Shown piece after piece: positions 18,102-27,094 of a DNA stretch of 64,000 nt. The stretch is taken from assembly GCF_016773205.1 (NCBI RefSeq), contig NZ_JAETWB010000001.1:992001-1056000 (forward strand). Reading direction: 5' to 3'. The position numbers and the translations under genes were made by a program. The stretch is from Belnapia arida (GTDB taxonomy: Bacteria > Pseudomonadota > Alphaproteobacteria > Acetobacterales > Acetobacteraceae). How positions within the stretch are numbered: the first letter of the stretch is position 1; each line of letters starts with the position of its first letter. The notes under the pieces were generated by a model, which made no database searches, was not told where the DNA came from, and saw nothing but the letters and a program-made list of their open reading frames with translations.

Positions 18102-18228
18102 CCCGCGATCGTCCCGGGTGACGCATCCGGGGCATGAATCGCCCGCATCGGCCCTCCGGCGGTGGGCCAATGCAGGCCGTACCGCAACAATGGCTGACGC
18201 CGACCCCGGCGCATGCCATGTTGGCGGC

Positions 18229-20076
18229 ATGCCCGATGTCATGGAGTCCCCGACCCATCCGGGGGCTGTTGCCGACCCGGCCGAGTTGCTGCATCGGGTC
18301 TTCGGCCATCCCGGTTTCCGCGGTCGCCAGGAGGAAATCGTCCGCCATGTGATGGCGGGCGGCTCCGGCCTCGTGCTCATGCCGACAGGCGGCGGCAAGT
18401 CGCTCTGCTTCCAGGTGCCGGCGCTCTGCCGCGAGGGGCTTGGCGTCGTCGTCTCGCCGCTCATCGCGCTGATGGAGGATCAGGTCACCGCCCTGCGCCA
18501 GCAGGGCATCGCCGCCGCGGCGTTGCATTCCGACCTGCCCGAGGACGAGGCGCGGGAGGTGAAGCGCGACCTCGCCCGTGGCGCGGTCAAGCTGCTCTAC
18601 ATCTCGCCGGAGCGGCTGACCCTCGAAGGCACGCTCGACTTCCTGGCGCGCCGTCCACTCGCTCTCTTCGCCATCGACGAGGCGCATTGCGTCAGCCAAT
18701 GGGGCCATCACTTCCGCCCGGAGTACCGCGGCCTCGGCCTTCTCTCCGAGCGCTTTCCAGGCGTGCCACGCCTGGCCCTGACTGCGACGGCCGATCCGCG
18801 CACGGTCGAGGATATCCGTGCCCAGCTCGGCCTTGCCGAGAGCCCGGTCTTCCGCGGCGGCTTCGATCGGCCGAACATCTTCATCACGGCCGAGCCGCGA
18901 GAGCAGGAGCGGGCGCAGCTTCGCGCCTTCATCAAGGCCGCAGGCGATGGCTCGGGCGCGGGCATCGTCTATTGTGGCAGCCGCGCCAAGACCGAGCAGA
19001 CCGCCGAATGGCTGCGCGCCGACGGGCATGACGCGCTCTGCTTCCATGCCGGGATGGAGGGGGAGGCGAAGCGCCAGGCGCATCGCCGCTTCGCCCGCGG
19101 CGATGCCGTCATCATGGCGGCGACCATCGCCTTCGGCATGGGCATCGACCGGCCCGACGTGCGCTGGGTCGCGCATCTCGACCTGCCCCGCTCGCCGGAG
19201 AGCTGGTACCAGGAGATCGGCCGCGCCGGGCGCGACGGGCTGCCGGCGCGGGCGCTGCTGCTCTACGGGGCGGGCGACATCGCGCTCGCCCGCCATCGCA
19301 TCGAGGGTAGCCCTGCGACGCCGGAGCAGAAGCGCATCGAGCGGGCGCGGCTGGAGGCCATGGTTTCGATCGCCGAGGCGGCCACCTGCCGGCGCCGCAT
19401 CCTGCTGCGCTGCTTCGGCGAGCAGGGGCCCGAGCAATGCGGCGCCTGCGACATCTGCCGCAACCCGCCGCGCCTCTTCGACGGCACCATCCCGGCGCAG
19501 AAGCTGCTGAGCGCGGTGGTCCGCACCCGGCTGCCCTCGGGGGGGCATTTCGGCCTGGGCCATGTGGTCGACGTGCTGCGCGGCAAGCTGACGCCGAAGG
19601 TCGCGCAGTTCGCCCATGACCAGCTGAAGACCTTCGGCATCGGCGCCGACCTCTCGGATCTCGCCTGGCGCGGCGTGGCGCGGCAGCTCGTCGCCCGTGG
19701 CGCGCTCGACGTGGCGGTGGAGAATCATGGCGAGCTCGTCCCGACCGAGACTGCACGGCCGATCCTGAAGGGCGAGGAACGGGTGATGCTCCGCGTCGAT
19801 GCCCTGACCGCCCCGAGCCCGCGCGAGCGCGGCCGCAGCGCCGAGCCCGCCATGGCCGGGGATGCGCTGTTCGACGCGCTCCGTGCCTGGCGCAAGCGCG
19901 AGGCATCCGAGCAGGGCGTGCCGGCCTATGTCATCTTCCAGAACGACACGCTGGCCGCCATCGCCGAACGCCGTCCGCAGGATGCCGAGGAACTGGCGAT
20001 GATCCCGGGCGTCGGCCGCAGCAAGCTGGAGCGCTATGCGGATGCCGTGTTGCGCGTGGTGCGGGACATCGGCTGA
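18229..20076 (+). CDS. recQ: ATP-dependent DNA helicase RecQ
   Basis: A protein of 615 residues; RecQ is about 600. It unwinds DNA 3' to 5' in recombination repair. In order: Walker A MPTGGGKSL (51-59), DEAH box FAIDEAHC, ALTATAD (motif III), IVYCGSRAKTEQTAEWL and motif VI QEIGRAGRDG in the helicase lobes. Then come the zinc Cys set CRRRILLRCFGE..QCGACDIC, the winged-helix RQC domain, and a C-terminal HRDC domain (AYVIFQNDTLAAIAERRP..IPGVGRSKLERYADAVL). I chose the ATG at 18229 (MPDVMESPTH); the frame is open to 18118 and a later ATG at 18241 is possible. Confidence 0.96.
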   Translation: MPDVMESPTHPGAVADPAELLHRVFGHPGFRGRQEEIVRHVMAGGSGLVLMPTGGGKSLCFQVPALCREGLGVVVSPLIALMEDQVTALRQQGIAAAALHSDLPEDEAREVKRDLARGAVKLLYISPERLTLEGTLDFLARRPLALFAIDEAHCVSQWGHHFRPEYRGLGLLSERFPGVPRLALTATADPRTVEDIRAQLGLAESPVFRGGFDRPNIFITAEPREQERAQLRAFIKAAGDGSGAGIVYCGSRAKTEQTAEWLRADGHDALCFHAGMEGEAKRQAHRRFARGDAVIMAATIAFGMGIDRPDVRWVAHLDLPRSPESWYQEIGRAGRDGLPARALLLYGAGDIALARHRIEGSPATPEQKRIERARLEAMVSIAEAATCRRRILLRCFGEQGPEQCGACDICRNPPRLFDGTIPAQKLLSAVVRTRLPSGGHFGLGHVVDVLRGKLTPKVAQFAHDQLKTFGIGADLSDLAWRGVARQLVARGALDVAVENHGELVPTETARPILKGEERVMLRVDALTAPSPRERGRSAEPAMAGDALFDALRAWRKREASEQGVPAYVIFQNDTLAAIAERRPQDAEELAMIPGVGRSKLERYADAVLRVVRDIG

Positions 20077-20080
20077 ACGC

Positions 20081-21058
20081 CTATTTCTTCCGCCGGAACA
20101 CCGCCATCAGTACGGCCGCCACCGCGGCCCCGCCGAGAAAGTGCCCGGTCTCGGCCCGCTTCTGGGCCTTCCGGTCCCGCCCGCGGTGATGCGGCGCCTC
20201 GGCCAGCGCCGCCTGGCCCGCAGGACTTCCCTGCAGGCCGGCCCAGGCGCGGGTAAACTCCGCCCCAAGCAGGAAAACCTGGGCCGAGTAGTAGACCCAA
20301 AGCAGCACCACCATCAGGGCTCCCGCGGCGCCGTAGCTGGTCGCCACATGACTGCTGCCGACATACCAGCCGATCAGCGTCTTGCCGACGGTGAAGAGGA
20401 AGGCCGTCACCAGCGCGCCCACGGCGACATCGCGCCAGCCGATCTCGCGGTCCGGCAGGATTTTGTAGATCGCCGCGAAGAGGACCGTGACCATCAGGAA
20501 CGAGATCAGGAAATTGGCCGCACCCAGCAACAGCAGCATCTCCGGCAGCTGGTCGCGGAACCAGGTCATCAATGCCGACAGCACCGCACTTGCAATCAGC
20601 GAGACCAGCAGCAGGAAGCCGGTCGCCGCCACCAGGCCGAGGCTCGCCAGCTTGGCCCGCATCAGCCGCGTCACCGCGCCGCCTTCGGGCGGCTTTGCCC
20701 GCCAGATGGCGTTCAGCGCCGCCTGCAGCTCGCCGAAGACGCCGCTTGCCGTCAGCAACAGGGTGACAACGCCGATGACCGTGGCGATGGTGCCGGAGGT
20801 CATGTCGCCAGCGCCGCGGACCATGGCTTCCACCGTCTCTGCCCCGGTCCTGCCGAGCAGGCCGCGAAGTTGCTCGGCGATGGCGCCGCGGACCGCATCC
20901 TCACCGAAAAAGATGCCGGCGATGGCGGTGGCGATGACCAGCAAAGGTGCAATGGAGAAGACCGTGTAGTAGGCGATCGCCGCGCCGCGGCCCAACGCCT
21001 CGTCCTCGATATAGCCCTCGACCGTCTCGCGCAGCAGCATCCAAACCCGGTTCAGCAT
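20081..21058 (-). CDS. YihY/BrkB family inner-membrane protein
   Basis: A protein of 325 residues with six predicted membrane helices. The family signature is clear: RGAAIAYYTVFSIAPLLVIATAI near residue 25, then LTASGVFGELQAALNAIW and YKILPDREIGWRDVAVGALVTAFLF, and YGAAGALMVVLLWVYYSAQVFLLGAEFTRAW. YihY was once annotated as RNase BN, an assignment now dropped; its role is unknown, with suggestions of transport or lipid movement. A basic tail follows (HHRGRDRKAQKR), then a final hydrophobic stretch. The gene converges with recQ, four bases apart. Confidence 0.92.
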   Translation of the reverse strand: MLNRVWMLLRETVEGYIEDEALGRGAAIAYYTVFSIAPLLVIATAIAGIFFGEDAVRGAIAEQLRGLLGRTGAETVEAMVRGAGDMTSGTIATVIGVVTLLLTASGVFGELQAALNAIWRAKPPEGGAVTRLMRAKLASLGLVAATGFLLLVSLIASAVLSALMTWFRDQLPEMLLLLGAANFLISFLMVTVLFAAIYKILPDREIGWRDVAVGALVTAFLFTVGKTLIGWYVGSSHVATSYGAAGALMVVLLWVYYSAQVFLLGAEFTRAWAGLQGSPAGQAALAEAPHHRGRDRKAQKRAETGHFLGGAAVAAVLMAVFRRKK

Positions 21059-21115
21059 CCATCCGTCTCCCGCCGCCGCACAAACATCCGGGGTCGGAAG
21101 GGGTTTCCGCGGCCG

Positions 21116-22855
21116 TCAGGCCGGGGCAGGGACGAGATGCCCGTCGCGCACCCGAAGCGCCCGATGGTGGTACTGCGCGACGGCCGGGCGATGGGCGATG
21201 GAGACCAGCGAGGTGCCAGGAAGCCGCTCCTTCAGTAGCTTGTAGAAGCGGGACTCCGCCTCCGGGTCGAGGCTCGCCGTCGCCTCGTCGAGGAAGAGCC
21301 AGCGCGGCTGCAGCAGCAGGGCGCGGGCGAGCGCCACCCTCTGCTGCTCGCCGCCCGAGAGCAGCCTGTCCCAGGTTTCCACCTCATCGAGCCGCGCGGT
21401 GAGATGGCCGAGCCCGGCAGCCTCCAGCACCTCGTGGATGGCGGCATCGCTGAACTCGGCCGCGTCGCGCGGGTAGCAGACCGCCCGGCGCAGCGTCCCG
21501 AGCGGCAGGTAGGCCCGCTGCGGCAGGAAGAGCCGCCCTTCCGCCGGCACATGCACCCGGCCATGGCCAAAGGGCCAGAGCCCGGCCAGGGCGCGGAACA
21601 GCGTGGACTTGCCGCTGCCCGAGCGGCCGGCGATCAGCACCGCCTCGCCCGGCGCGATCCGGGCCGAGGCATTCTCGATCAGCACCCGGCCATCCGGCAG
21701 GCGGATCGTCACATCCTCCAGCACCAGCTCATCGCCGCCATCCGGCACGGCCTGGATGCCGCTGCCGGCCGCCGCCCGCGCTTCCTCGATCGCCCCGATG
21801 AATCCGCGGATGCGGAGCACCGTCGCCCGCCATTCCGTCAGCGACGAGTAATTGTCGACGAACCAGGAAAGCGCCCCCTGCACCTCGGAGAAGGCGCCCG
21901 AGGTCTGGGTCAGCCCGCCGAGCGGGATGCGTCCGGCGAAATAGGCCGGCGCCGCGACGATGAAAGGGAAGATGATCGCCACCTGCGCATAGCCGCTGGT
22001 GAAGAAGGTGAGGCGCTTGGTGGCGACCATGATGGCCCACCAATTGCCGATCACCGCGCCGAAGCGGTCGCTGAGCCCGCGCTTCTCATCCGCCTCGCCG
22101 CCATAGAGGGCAATGCCCTCGGCATTGTCGCGCAGCCGTACCAGGGCATAGCGGAAATCCGCCTCCACCCGTTCTTGCTGGAAATTCAGCCGGATCAGGC
22201 TGCGGCCGACGAGGTGGGCGAGGCCCGTCCCCACCACCGCATAGGCCAGCGCCACCCAGACCATGTAGCCTGGGATGGTGATGCCGAGGATCGTCGCCGG
22301 CCCCGACAGGCCCCAGAGCACCAGGACGAAGCTGAACAGCGTGACGACCGAGCGCATCAGCCCGAGGCCGAGGGCGAGGGTGTTGTCGACGAACTGCCGG
22401 AGGTCCTCGGCGATGCGCTGGTCCGGGTTGTCGGTGCCGGAGTCGGTCAGTGCCACGCGGTAATAGGCGCGGTCGGCGAGCCAGCGGTCCAGCACTTCCC
22501 GCGTCAGCCAGGACCGCCAGCGGATTTGCAGGGCCTGGCGCAGGTAGAGCGCATAGACCGCGATCAGGATGTACAGGGCGGCGACGAAGACGAAGCCGGG
22601 CATCGGACCGCTGTCGGTCTGCCGCCACCAGAAGAGCAGCGCCCAGAAGGCCTCGGCATTCTTCTCCTGAAGGCTGTTGAAGAATTCCCGGTTCCAGTAG
22701 CTGAGCAGCACGCTCATCCCGACCAGGGAAAGGTTCAGGAGGATGACGACGCCGAGCAGCAGCCGGGCCCTCCAGCGCTCCTCGCTCCGCCAATAGGGGC
22801 CCGCCACGGTCCAGGCATCGGAAAGGAAATGGCCGAGGCGGCGCATGGCAGGCAC
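21116..22855 (-). CDS. ABC transporter, fused permease-ATPase of the SbmA/YddA (ABCD) type
   Basis: A protein of 579 residues. The N-terminal membrane domain (about residues 1-330) has the ABC_membrane_2 pattern: SYWNREFFNSLQEKN, RWRSWLTREVLDRWLADRAYYR and NPDQRIAEDLRQFV. The C-terminal ATPase has Walker A GRSGSGKST, signature LLSGGEQQRVALARALL and Walker B WLFLDEATASLD, then SIAHRP. Relatives are E. coli YddA and the mycobacterial cobalamin/peptide importer Rv1819c, so uptake of a hydrophilic compound such as cobalamin or an antimicrobial peptide is possible. It lies 18 bases downstream of the DUF1499 gene and probably shares its transcript. Confidence 0.9.
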   Translation of the reverse strand: MPAMRRLGHFLSDAWTVAGPYWRSEERWRARLLLGVVILLNLSLVGMSVLLSYWNREFFNSLQEKNAEAFWALLFWWRQTDSGPMPGFVFVAALYILIAVYALYLRQALQIRWRSWLTREVLDRWLADRAYYRVALTDSGTDNPDQRIAEDLRQFVDNTLALGLGLMRSVVTLFSFVLVLWGLSGPATILGITIPGYMVWVALAYAVVGTGLAHLVGRSLIRLNFQQERVEADFRYALVRLRDNAEGIALYGGEADEKRGLSDRFGAVIGNWWAIMVATKRLTFFTSGYAQVAIIFPFIVAAPAYFAGRIPLGGLTQTSGAFSEVQGALSWFVDNYSSLTEWRATVLRIRGFIGAIEEARAAAGSGIQAVPDGGDELVLEDVTIRLPDGRVLIENASARIAPGEAVLIAGRSGSGKSTLFRALAGLWPFGHGRVHVPAEGRLFLPQRAYLPLGTLRRAVCYPRDAAEFSDAAIHEVLEAAGLGHLTARLDEVETWDRLLSGGEQQRVALARALLLQPRWLFLDEATASLDPEAESRFYKLLKERLPGTSLVSIAHRPAVAQYHHRALRVRDGHLVPAPA

Positions 22856-22873
22856 TCCGGGGAGGAAGGGGGA

Positions 22874-23323
22874 TCAGTGCCGGCGCAGAGCGGCGTCGAG
22901 GGCGGCGAGCCAGCGCTCCACCCGGCGGCGGTTCACGCCGAGGTCGGACCAGCCGAAGAGGCTGCGCGAATAGAGGAAGAGGCCGGCACCCCCGGGGGCA
23001 GGAACCAGCTCCGCGACGACGATGTCCGGGTAGTTCATCAGCGCCGAGCGCTCCACCCATTGCGCCTGGCGCCGCTCCGGCCAGTCGCGGACGAGGGTGG
23101 TGCGCGGGAAGCCCTCGCCCAGGCGGCGCAGCACCGGCCAGGCGGTCGCGGCATCGACGGGGAGGAGCGGCACGGTGACATGCGCCTGCGGATGGCCGCC
23201 CGGCGGCGCGGCGAGGCAAGTGTTGGGCGAGGGCGGCAGGGCGAGCCGGGCAAAATCGAGCGGCTCGGCCGGTGGCAGTCCGGCCCCGCCGCGGCCGAAC
23301 AGGGCGCTGATCGGCGCGCTCAT
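22874..23323 (-). CDS. DUF1499 family protein
   Basis: A protein of 149 residues. The DUF1499 pattern is plain: PPSPNTCLAAPPGGHPQA near the start, then TTLVRDWPERRQAQWVERSALMNYPDIVVAEL (conserved YVxRS/FPD region) and SRSLFGWSDLGVNRRRVERWLAAL at the end. The function is unknown; the domain is often attached to membrane proteins, but this copy has no signal peptide or membrane helix. Its start overlaps the stop of the DUF3253 gene (ATGA) and the ABC transporter follows, so the three are one operon. Confidence 0.82.
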   Translation of the reverse strand: MSAPISALFGRGGAGLPPAEPLDFARLALPPSPNTCLAAPPGGHPQAHVTVPLLPVDAATAWPVLRRLGEGFPRTTLVRDWPERRQAQWVERSALMNYPDIVVAELVPAPGGAGLFLYSRSLFGWSDLGVNRRRVERWLAALDAALRRH

Positions 23324-23586
23324 GCCCCGGCCCGCCGGCGGAGGCGGATGACGCCGCGGACCTCCTCGGGCGGCACCGGCTTGCCCTTGCGGAGAATCTC
23401 GACCGCTCCCTCACGGCTGAGCGCGATCGCCGCCTGGCGGACGGGACCCATCAGCGGCCGCCATTCCTCGTCGCCGGCGAGGACGCGCGCCACCTCGCTC
23501 GGGCATATGGATTTCTCGGCGCCGCGTTCGGCGGTCTGACGGAGGATCTCGGCCGTGATGACGGCCTGGTCGGGGGCGGGGCTCAT
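23320..23586 (-). CDS. DUF3253 family protein (small winged-helix-like)
   Basis: A protein of 88 residues. The pattern ILRQTAERGAEKSICPSEVARVL, then EEWRPLMGPVRQAAIALSREGAVEILRKGKPV and GVIRLR, is that of DUF3253, a compact helical domain that resembles a winged helix. The function is unknown. I used the ATG at 23586 (MSPAPDQAV); an in-frame ATG lies five codons upstream at 23601 and neither has a strong ribosome-binding site. It is the first gene of the DUF3253-DUF1499-ABC transporter operon, and its stop overlaps the next start. Confidence 0.8.
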   Translation of the reverse strand: MSPAPDQAVITAEILRQTAERGAEKSICPSEVARVLAGDEEWRPLMGPVRQAAIALSREGAVEILRKGKPVPPEEVRGVIRLRRRAGA

Positions 23587-23651
23587 GCTGGGCGGCACCA
23601 TAAGCCCCGCGTCGGCGCTGTCAGCCTGGTTTTGCGTCGCCTTTCCATCGA

Positions 23652-24611
23652 TCAGCCGAAGATGGCGGCGGCCAGCGCCCGCCCGCTGTCGAAGGCTGCC
23701 TCCGCACGGCCGGCAAGGCACCAGTCACCGGCGAGGCCGAGCCGCGCCTCGGGCAGCCAGAGACAGGGCTCGCCGAGCGGCTGTTCCACCAGGGAGTAGC
23801 GCCAGCGGTGCGCCTGGAGATGGATTGGCGCTGGGGCCGGGGGCAGGGCTGCGAGCAGGGCGGGGCCGATGGTGGCGGCCTCCGCCTCAAGATGGGTGCG
23901 GGACCAGTCTTGGTTGGCCTGGATCACCCAGCATTCCGTCGTGGCGTCGCGGCCCGGCTTGCCGCTGTCCCGCGCCAGCCAGCCGATGGGCCCGGCTTCG
24001 GGGCGAAGCGTCTCTGGCCAGTCGGGCCGCGTGCCGAAGGCGGCGACCACCGTCCAGCAGGGGGCAATGCCGACCTCGGCGATGCGCGTCCGCAGCCCAG
24101 GCGCCGGTCGCGCCACCAGCGGCGCCGCCTGGGCTGGCGGCAGGGTGATGGCGACCGAGTCGAAGGGCCCGTCTTCGTCTCGCGCCGTCTCGGGCACCGC
24201 CCCGCCCGGACGCACCAGCGCCGCGTCCAGATGCCGCACCGTCCAGGCGCCGGGCCCGCCGCCCAGGAGCGTCACATGCCGGCCCGCGCGCAGGTCGAGC
24301 CCGGCCGCCAGCGCCCTCGGCAGGGCGGACATTCCCGGCACGCCGACGAAGCGCCCGGCCTCGCTCCAGGCCTGCGCCCCGGCTTCCGCCAGCAGGGCGG
24401 CGAAGCCGGGCCCACGCGCCGTCAGGTATTGCGCGCCATGGTCCCATTGCAACCGGCACCCGCCTGCTTCCGCCCGCCGCGTCGCCAGCCTTCCGCCGGC
24501 CGCGCGACCCTTGTCGAACAGGGTGACGGCGGCGCCCCGCCCGGCGAGTTCACGAGCGCAGGCGAGGCCGGCGAGGCCGGCACCGAGAATGGCGATCCGG
24601 AGCTGTGTCAT
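23652..24611 (-). CDS. FAD-dependent NAD(P)-binding oxidoreductase, renalase-like
   Basis: A protein of 319 residues. The N-terminal Rossmann motif ILGAGLAGLACARELAGRG (about 7-25) and FDKGRAAGGRLATRR bind FAD; DHGAQYLTARGPGF is typical of the renalase-like amine oxidase family. The C-terminal FAD motif is LGLAGDWCLAGRAEAAFDSGRALA. Bacterial renalases oxidise dihydro isomers of NAD(P)H, and others in the family are of unknown use. Its ATG overlaps the stop of the histidine-kinase remnant upstream (ATGA). The open frame runs on upstream into that remnant only because of a frameshift; this is not a real fusion. Confidence 0.85.
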   Translation of the reverse strand: MTQLRIAILGAGLAGLACARELAGRGAAVTLFDKGRAAGGRLATRRAEAGGCRLQWDHGAQYLTARGPGFAALLAEAGAQAWSEAGRFVGVPGMSALPRALAAGLDLRAGRHVTLLGGGPGAWTVRHLDAALVRPGGAVPETARDEDGPFDSVAITLPPAQAAPLVARPAPGLRTRIAEVGIAPCWTVVAAFGTRPDWPETLRPEAGPIGWLARDSGKPGRDATTECWVIQANQDWSRTHLEAEAATIGPALLAALPPAPAPIHLQAHRWRYSLVEQPLGEPCLWLPEARLGLAGDWCLAGRAEAAFDSGRALAAAIFG

Positions 24612-26270
24612 GCACCACCTCGAATGGGCCCGTTCGCCGCATCCGCAAGAGCGGCGCGCGCCAGGGGAATCTCGATCCGGCAGGACAGGCCCGTGCGGCG
24701 CCAGGACAGCGTGATCGTTCCACCCAGCCGGCCCCGGATCGTCGCATCGAGCAGGCGGGAGCCAAAGCCCCGCCGGCTCGGCGATGGGCGGTCCGCCCGC
24801 CTCCTCCCAGTGCAGCCGCAGCGTTTCCGCCACCCGGACTGTGCGCCAGTGCAGCGTGACGCGCCCCGCCGGGCAGGAGAGCGCCCCATGCTTGGCCGAG
24901 TTGGTGGACAGCTCATGCAGGGTCATGGCCAGTTGCTGCACGGCCTGGGGCAGGAGCCGCATCTCCGGCCCGTCGATGCCGATGCGTCGGTGATCGCCGA
25001 GGTTCGGCCGGAATACCTTCATCTCGCCTTCTGCGAGGACCCGCAGGCTGCCGCCGGTCCAGCTGTCGCCGACAAGCCTTGCATGGGCCCGGGCCGGGGC
25101 AGCAACGCGCGCCTCGACCGCAGCCGCATAGGCACTGGCGTCCGTGCGCGGGGTAAGGCGGAGGGTCGCCTGCACCAGGGCCAATGCGTTCATCGCCCGG
25201 TGCGACATCTCCCGCATGGCCAGCGCCACGCGTTCCAGTGACCGATGCCGCTCGGTGACATCCTCCACCACCAGCACCATCCGCGGCGCCTTGAGCGCCG
25301 TCGCGGTGATCGGAGCAAGGCCGAGTTGCAGCCAGATCGTGCCATCGTCCGGGCGTTGGTGGCGGAAGCTGCGGGTCGCACTGCCATGCTGCCGCAGGTC
25401 GAGGCGGTAGTCCCTGAGCGCCTCGGCACCAAAGAGGGATCATGCCGGAACCGACGAACTCCTCATGCCGCTCGCTGCGGGCGACGACATGGCCGGTGCG
25501 GTCGGTCACCGCCGCCACCAGCCAGGCGGCAGCTCCTGATTGTGGAGAGCGGTGGCCAGATCGGTGGCTGCCAGGGACAGGCTGAGGCCATAGCTGCGGC
25601 AGGCTTCGGCGCCGCTGTCCGGCCGGTCGACTAGTACGGCGACAGAGACTTGGTGCTCGCCGCCGGTGGGACCGCGGATCAGGTCGCCGATCTCGGTTCG
25701 GCCGGCGAGGAAGGTTTGCCGGGCCGCCGGCGGGGCCGGGATGTCGGGCGGCGCCGTCCCGGGCGATAGGCGGGAGCTGGGCAGCAACCCACCATCAGGC
25801 GCGAAAAGGCTCACCGGGCTCAGATTGGCCGCACGGGCGAAGGCACCGAGCTGTGCGGCGAATCCTCCCGGCCCTCCTTCGCGAAGCGTATAGGATCCCA
25901 TGGCGGCGAGGTCCTGCAACGCCGCCTCGGCGGCATCGAAACGGCCCTGGATTGTCGACCCAAGGGCGCGCGCCGTCCCTATCATCTCGGACCCGGCCCG
26001 GTCGAGCGCCCGCGTCTCCGCCTGGTAAGCGATCAGCGCAGCAATGCCGAGCAGGCCGAAGGCGACCCGCAGGAGATCGCCATCATGCGGCGGCGAAGGC
26101 TCGAGGGCCTCGGCGGCCCGATCTTCGTAACGAAAGACACTCCGTCTCCCCGCAGGACGCCGGGCCGGGTCGCGATTGCCGCACCCGGGGAGTTCTACTA
26201 CGGGCGCAGCCTGATACATGACCACAGCTCCGCAACAGAACCCATTACTGAGGAGTAGATTCAATTTCAC
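24608..26270 (-). pseudogene. HWE-family sensor histidine kinase, broken by several lesions
   Basis: Kinase parts are spread over two frames. From the right: one membrane helix (LLRVAFGLLGIAALIAYQ) and a periplasmic PDC-like sensor, open to a stop at 25506. The expected continuation VTDRTGHVVARSERHEEFVGSGM lies in another frame (about 25520-25441), as if one base were missing near 25522. At about 25440 the frame returns, but the text jumps from PDC into the middle of a PAS domain (FGAEALRDYRLDL), so the rest of PDC, a second helix and the PAS start seem deleted. Then come EMSHRAMNALALVQ (phospho-His), HELSTNSAKHGAL (N-box) and LHWEE (HWE motif). Near 24775 another shift moves the tail RRGFGSRLLDATIRGRLGGT out of frame. 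The true start is uncertain. Confidence 0.75.
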
Positions 26271-26353
26271 CGTCGGAAATTTGCCCCAACTGATGCAAGT
26301 TGTTCGCAGTATCCACTTGTTACTCTCTTTTAGACGTTGTGGTCATGGCGGCG
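26271..26353. other. AT-rich spacer between DUF1194 gene and kinase remnant
   Basis: 83 bases, clearly richer in A and T than the surroundings (for example AGATTCAATTTCACC and TTGTTACTCTCTTTTAGACG). Both neighbours are on the minus strand, so it should carry the old kinase promoter, reading leftward, and the end of the DUF1194 transcript. I cannot name a box with confidence. Confidence 0.35.
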
Positions 26354-27094
26354 TCAGGCGAAGCGCTCTGTCACCGGCCCTGCCTCGGGCACGGCGGCGA
26401 TCTCGCGGATGATCTTCCGGCGCACTGCTGCTTCGAACGCCTGAAACCCCTCGGCGATGACCAGGAAGGCGCCAGGGCCACCGATCACCTCCTCGCGGTA
26501 ATAGGTGTCGAGCGGCGGCAGGGAGGAGGCGAGGGAGAGCGGCTGCGGCGTCCGGTCGAGTACGGCAAGGCCGTTCAGCACGATCCCCTGGGCCAGCGCC
26601 TCGGCCCGTGCATCGGCAACCGACCGGCCGGAGTTGTTGACGCCGTCGCCCGAGATGTCCACGACCTTGCGGGTGCCCTCGAAACCCTGGCCGAACTGCC
26701 GCGCCGCGTAATCCATGGCGCCGGAGATCGAGGTGTAGAGCCAGGTGCGCCGCGGTGCGTTGCCTATGGCATCTGCGAAGCGGTTGGCCGTAGCGGCGCC
26801 GTCGAGCAGCATCCAGGGAACAACAGTGTTCTGGATGTGCCAGTCGGACCAGGTGAACATCGTCACCGCAATGGCGCCGACCGGACCGCCCATGATGCCC
26901 TCGATCAGCCGTGGGTCGCGGAAGGCGGCCTCGTAGCCGGCAAACTGCATCTCCTGCTCTTCCGGATCGACGGAGCGGCTCACATCGACCGCAAGCACCA
27001 GCTCCACATCGACCGGCGTCGCCGCCCGGGCCCGTCCGAATCGGAGAATGGCAGGCATCGCCAGGGCTGCGCCCAGCACATCGCGTCTTCGCAT
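26354..27094 (-). CDS. DUF1194 secreted von Willebrand A-like protein
   Basis: A protein of 246 residues. A twin-arginine-like signal opens it (MRRRDVLGAALAMPAILRFGRARA), so export is likely. The mature part is a vWA fold: D37-V-S39-R-S41 (LVLAVDVSRSVD) is the MIDAS DxSxS motif, and TRKVVDISGDGVNNSGRS supplies the later metal Asp and DUF1194 signature. The function is unknown; vWA domains usually bind proteins through a divalent metal. It follows the large FAD/Fe-S dehydrogenase on the same strand after 181 bases, with its own likely promoter in that gap. Confidence 0.85.
   Translation of the reverse strand: MRRRDVLGAALAMPAILRFGRARAATPVDVELVLAVDVSRSVDPEEQEMQFAGYEAAFRDPRLIEGIMGGPVGAIAVTMFTWSDWHIQNTVVPWMLLDGAATANRFADAIGNAPRRTWLYTSISGAMDYAARQFGQGFEGTRKVVDISGDGVNNSGRSVADARAEALAQGIVLNGLAVLDRTPQPLSLASSLPPLDTYYREEVIGGPGAFLVIAEGFQAFEAAVRRKIIREIAAVPEAGPVTERFA

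Noticed and set aside
23652-25280. A single open frame joining a histidine kinase part to the FAD oxidoreductase
   Set aside because: The join results from a frameshift near 24775; the kinase C-terminus is found in another frame and ends in an ATGA overlap with the oxidoreductase start.
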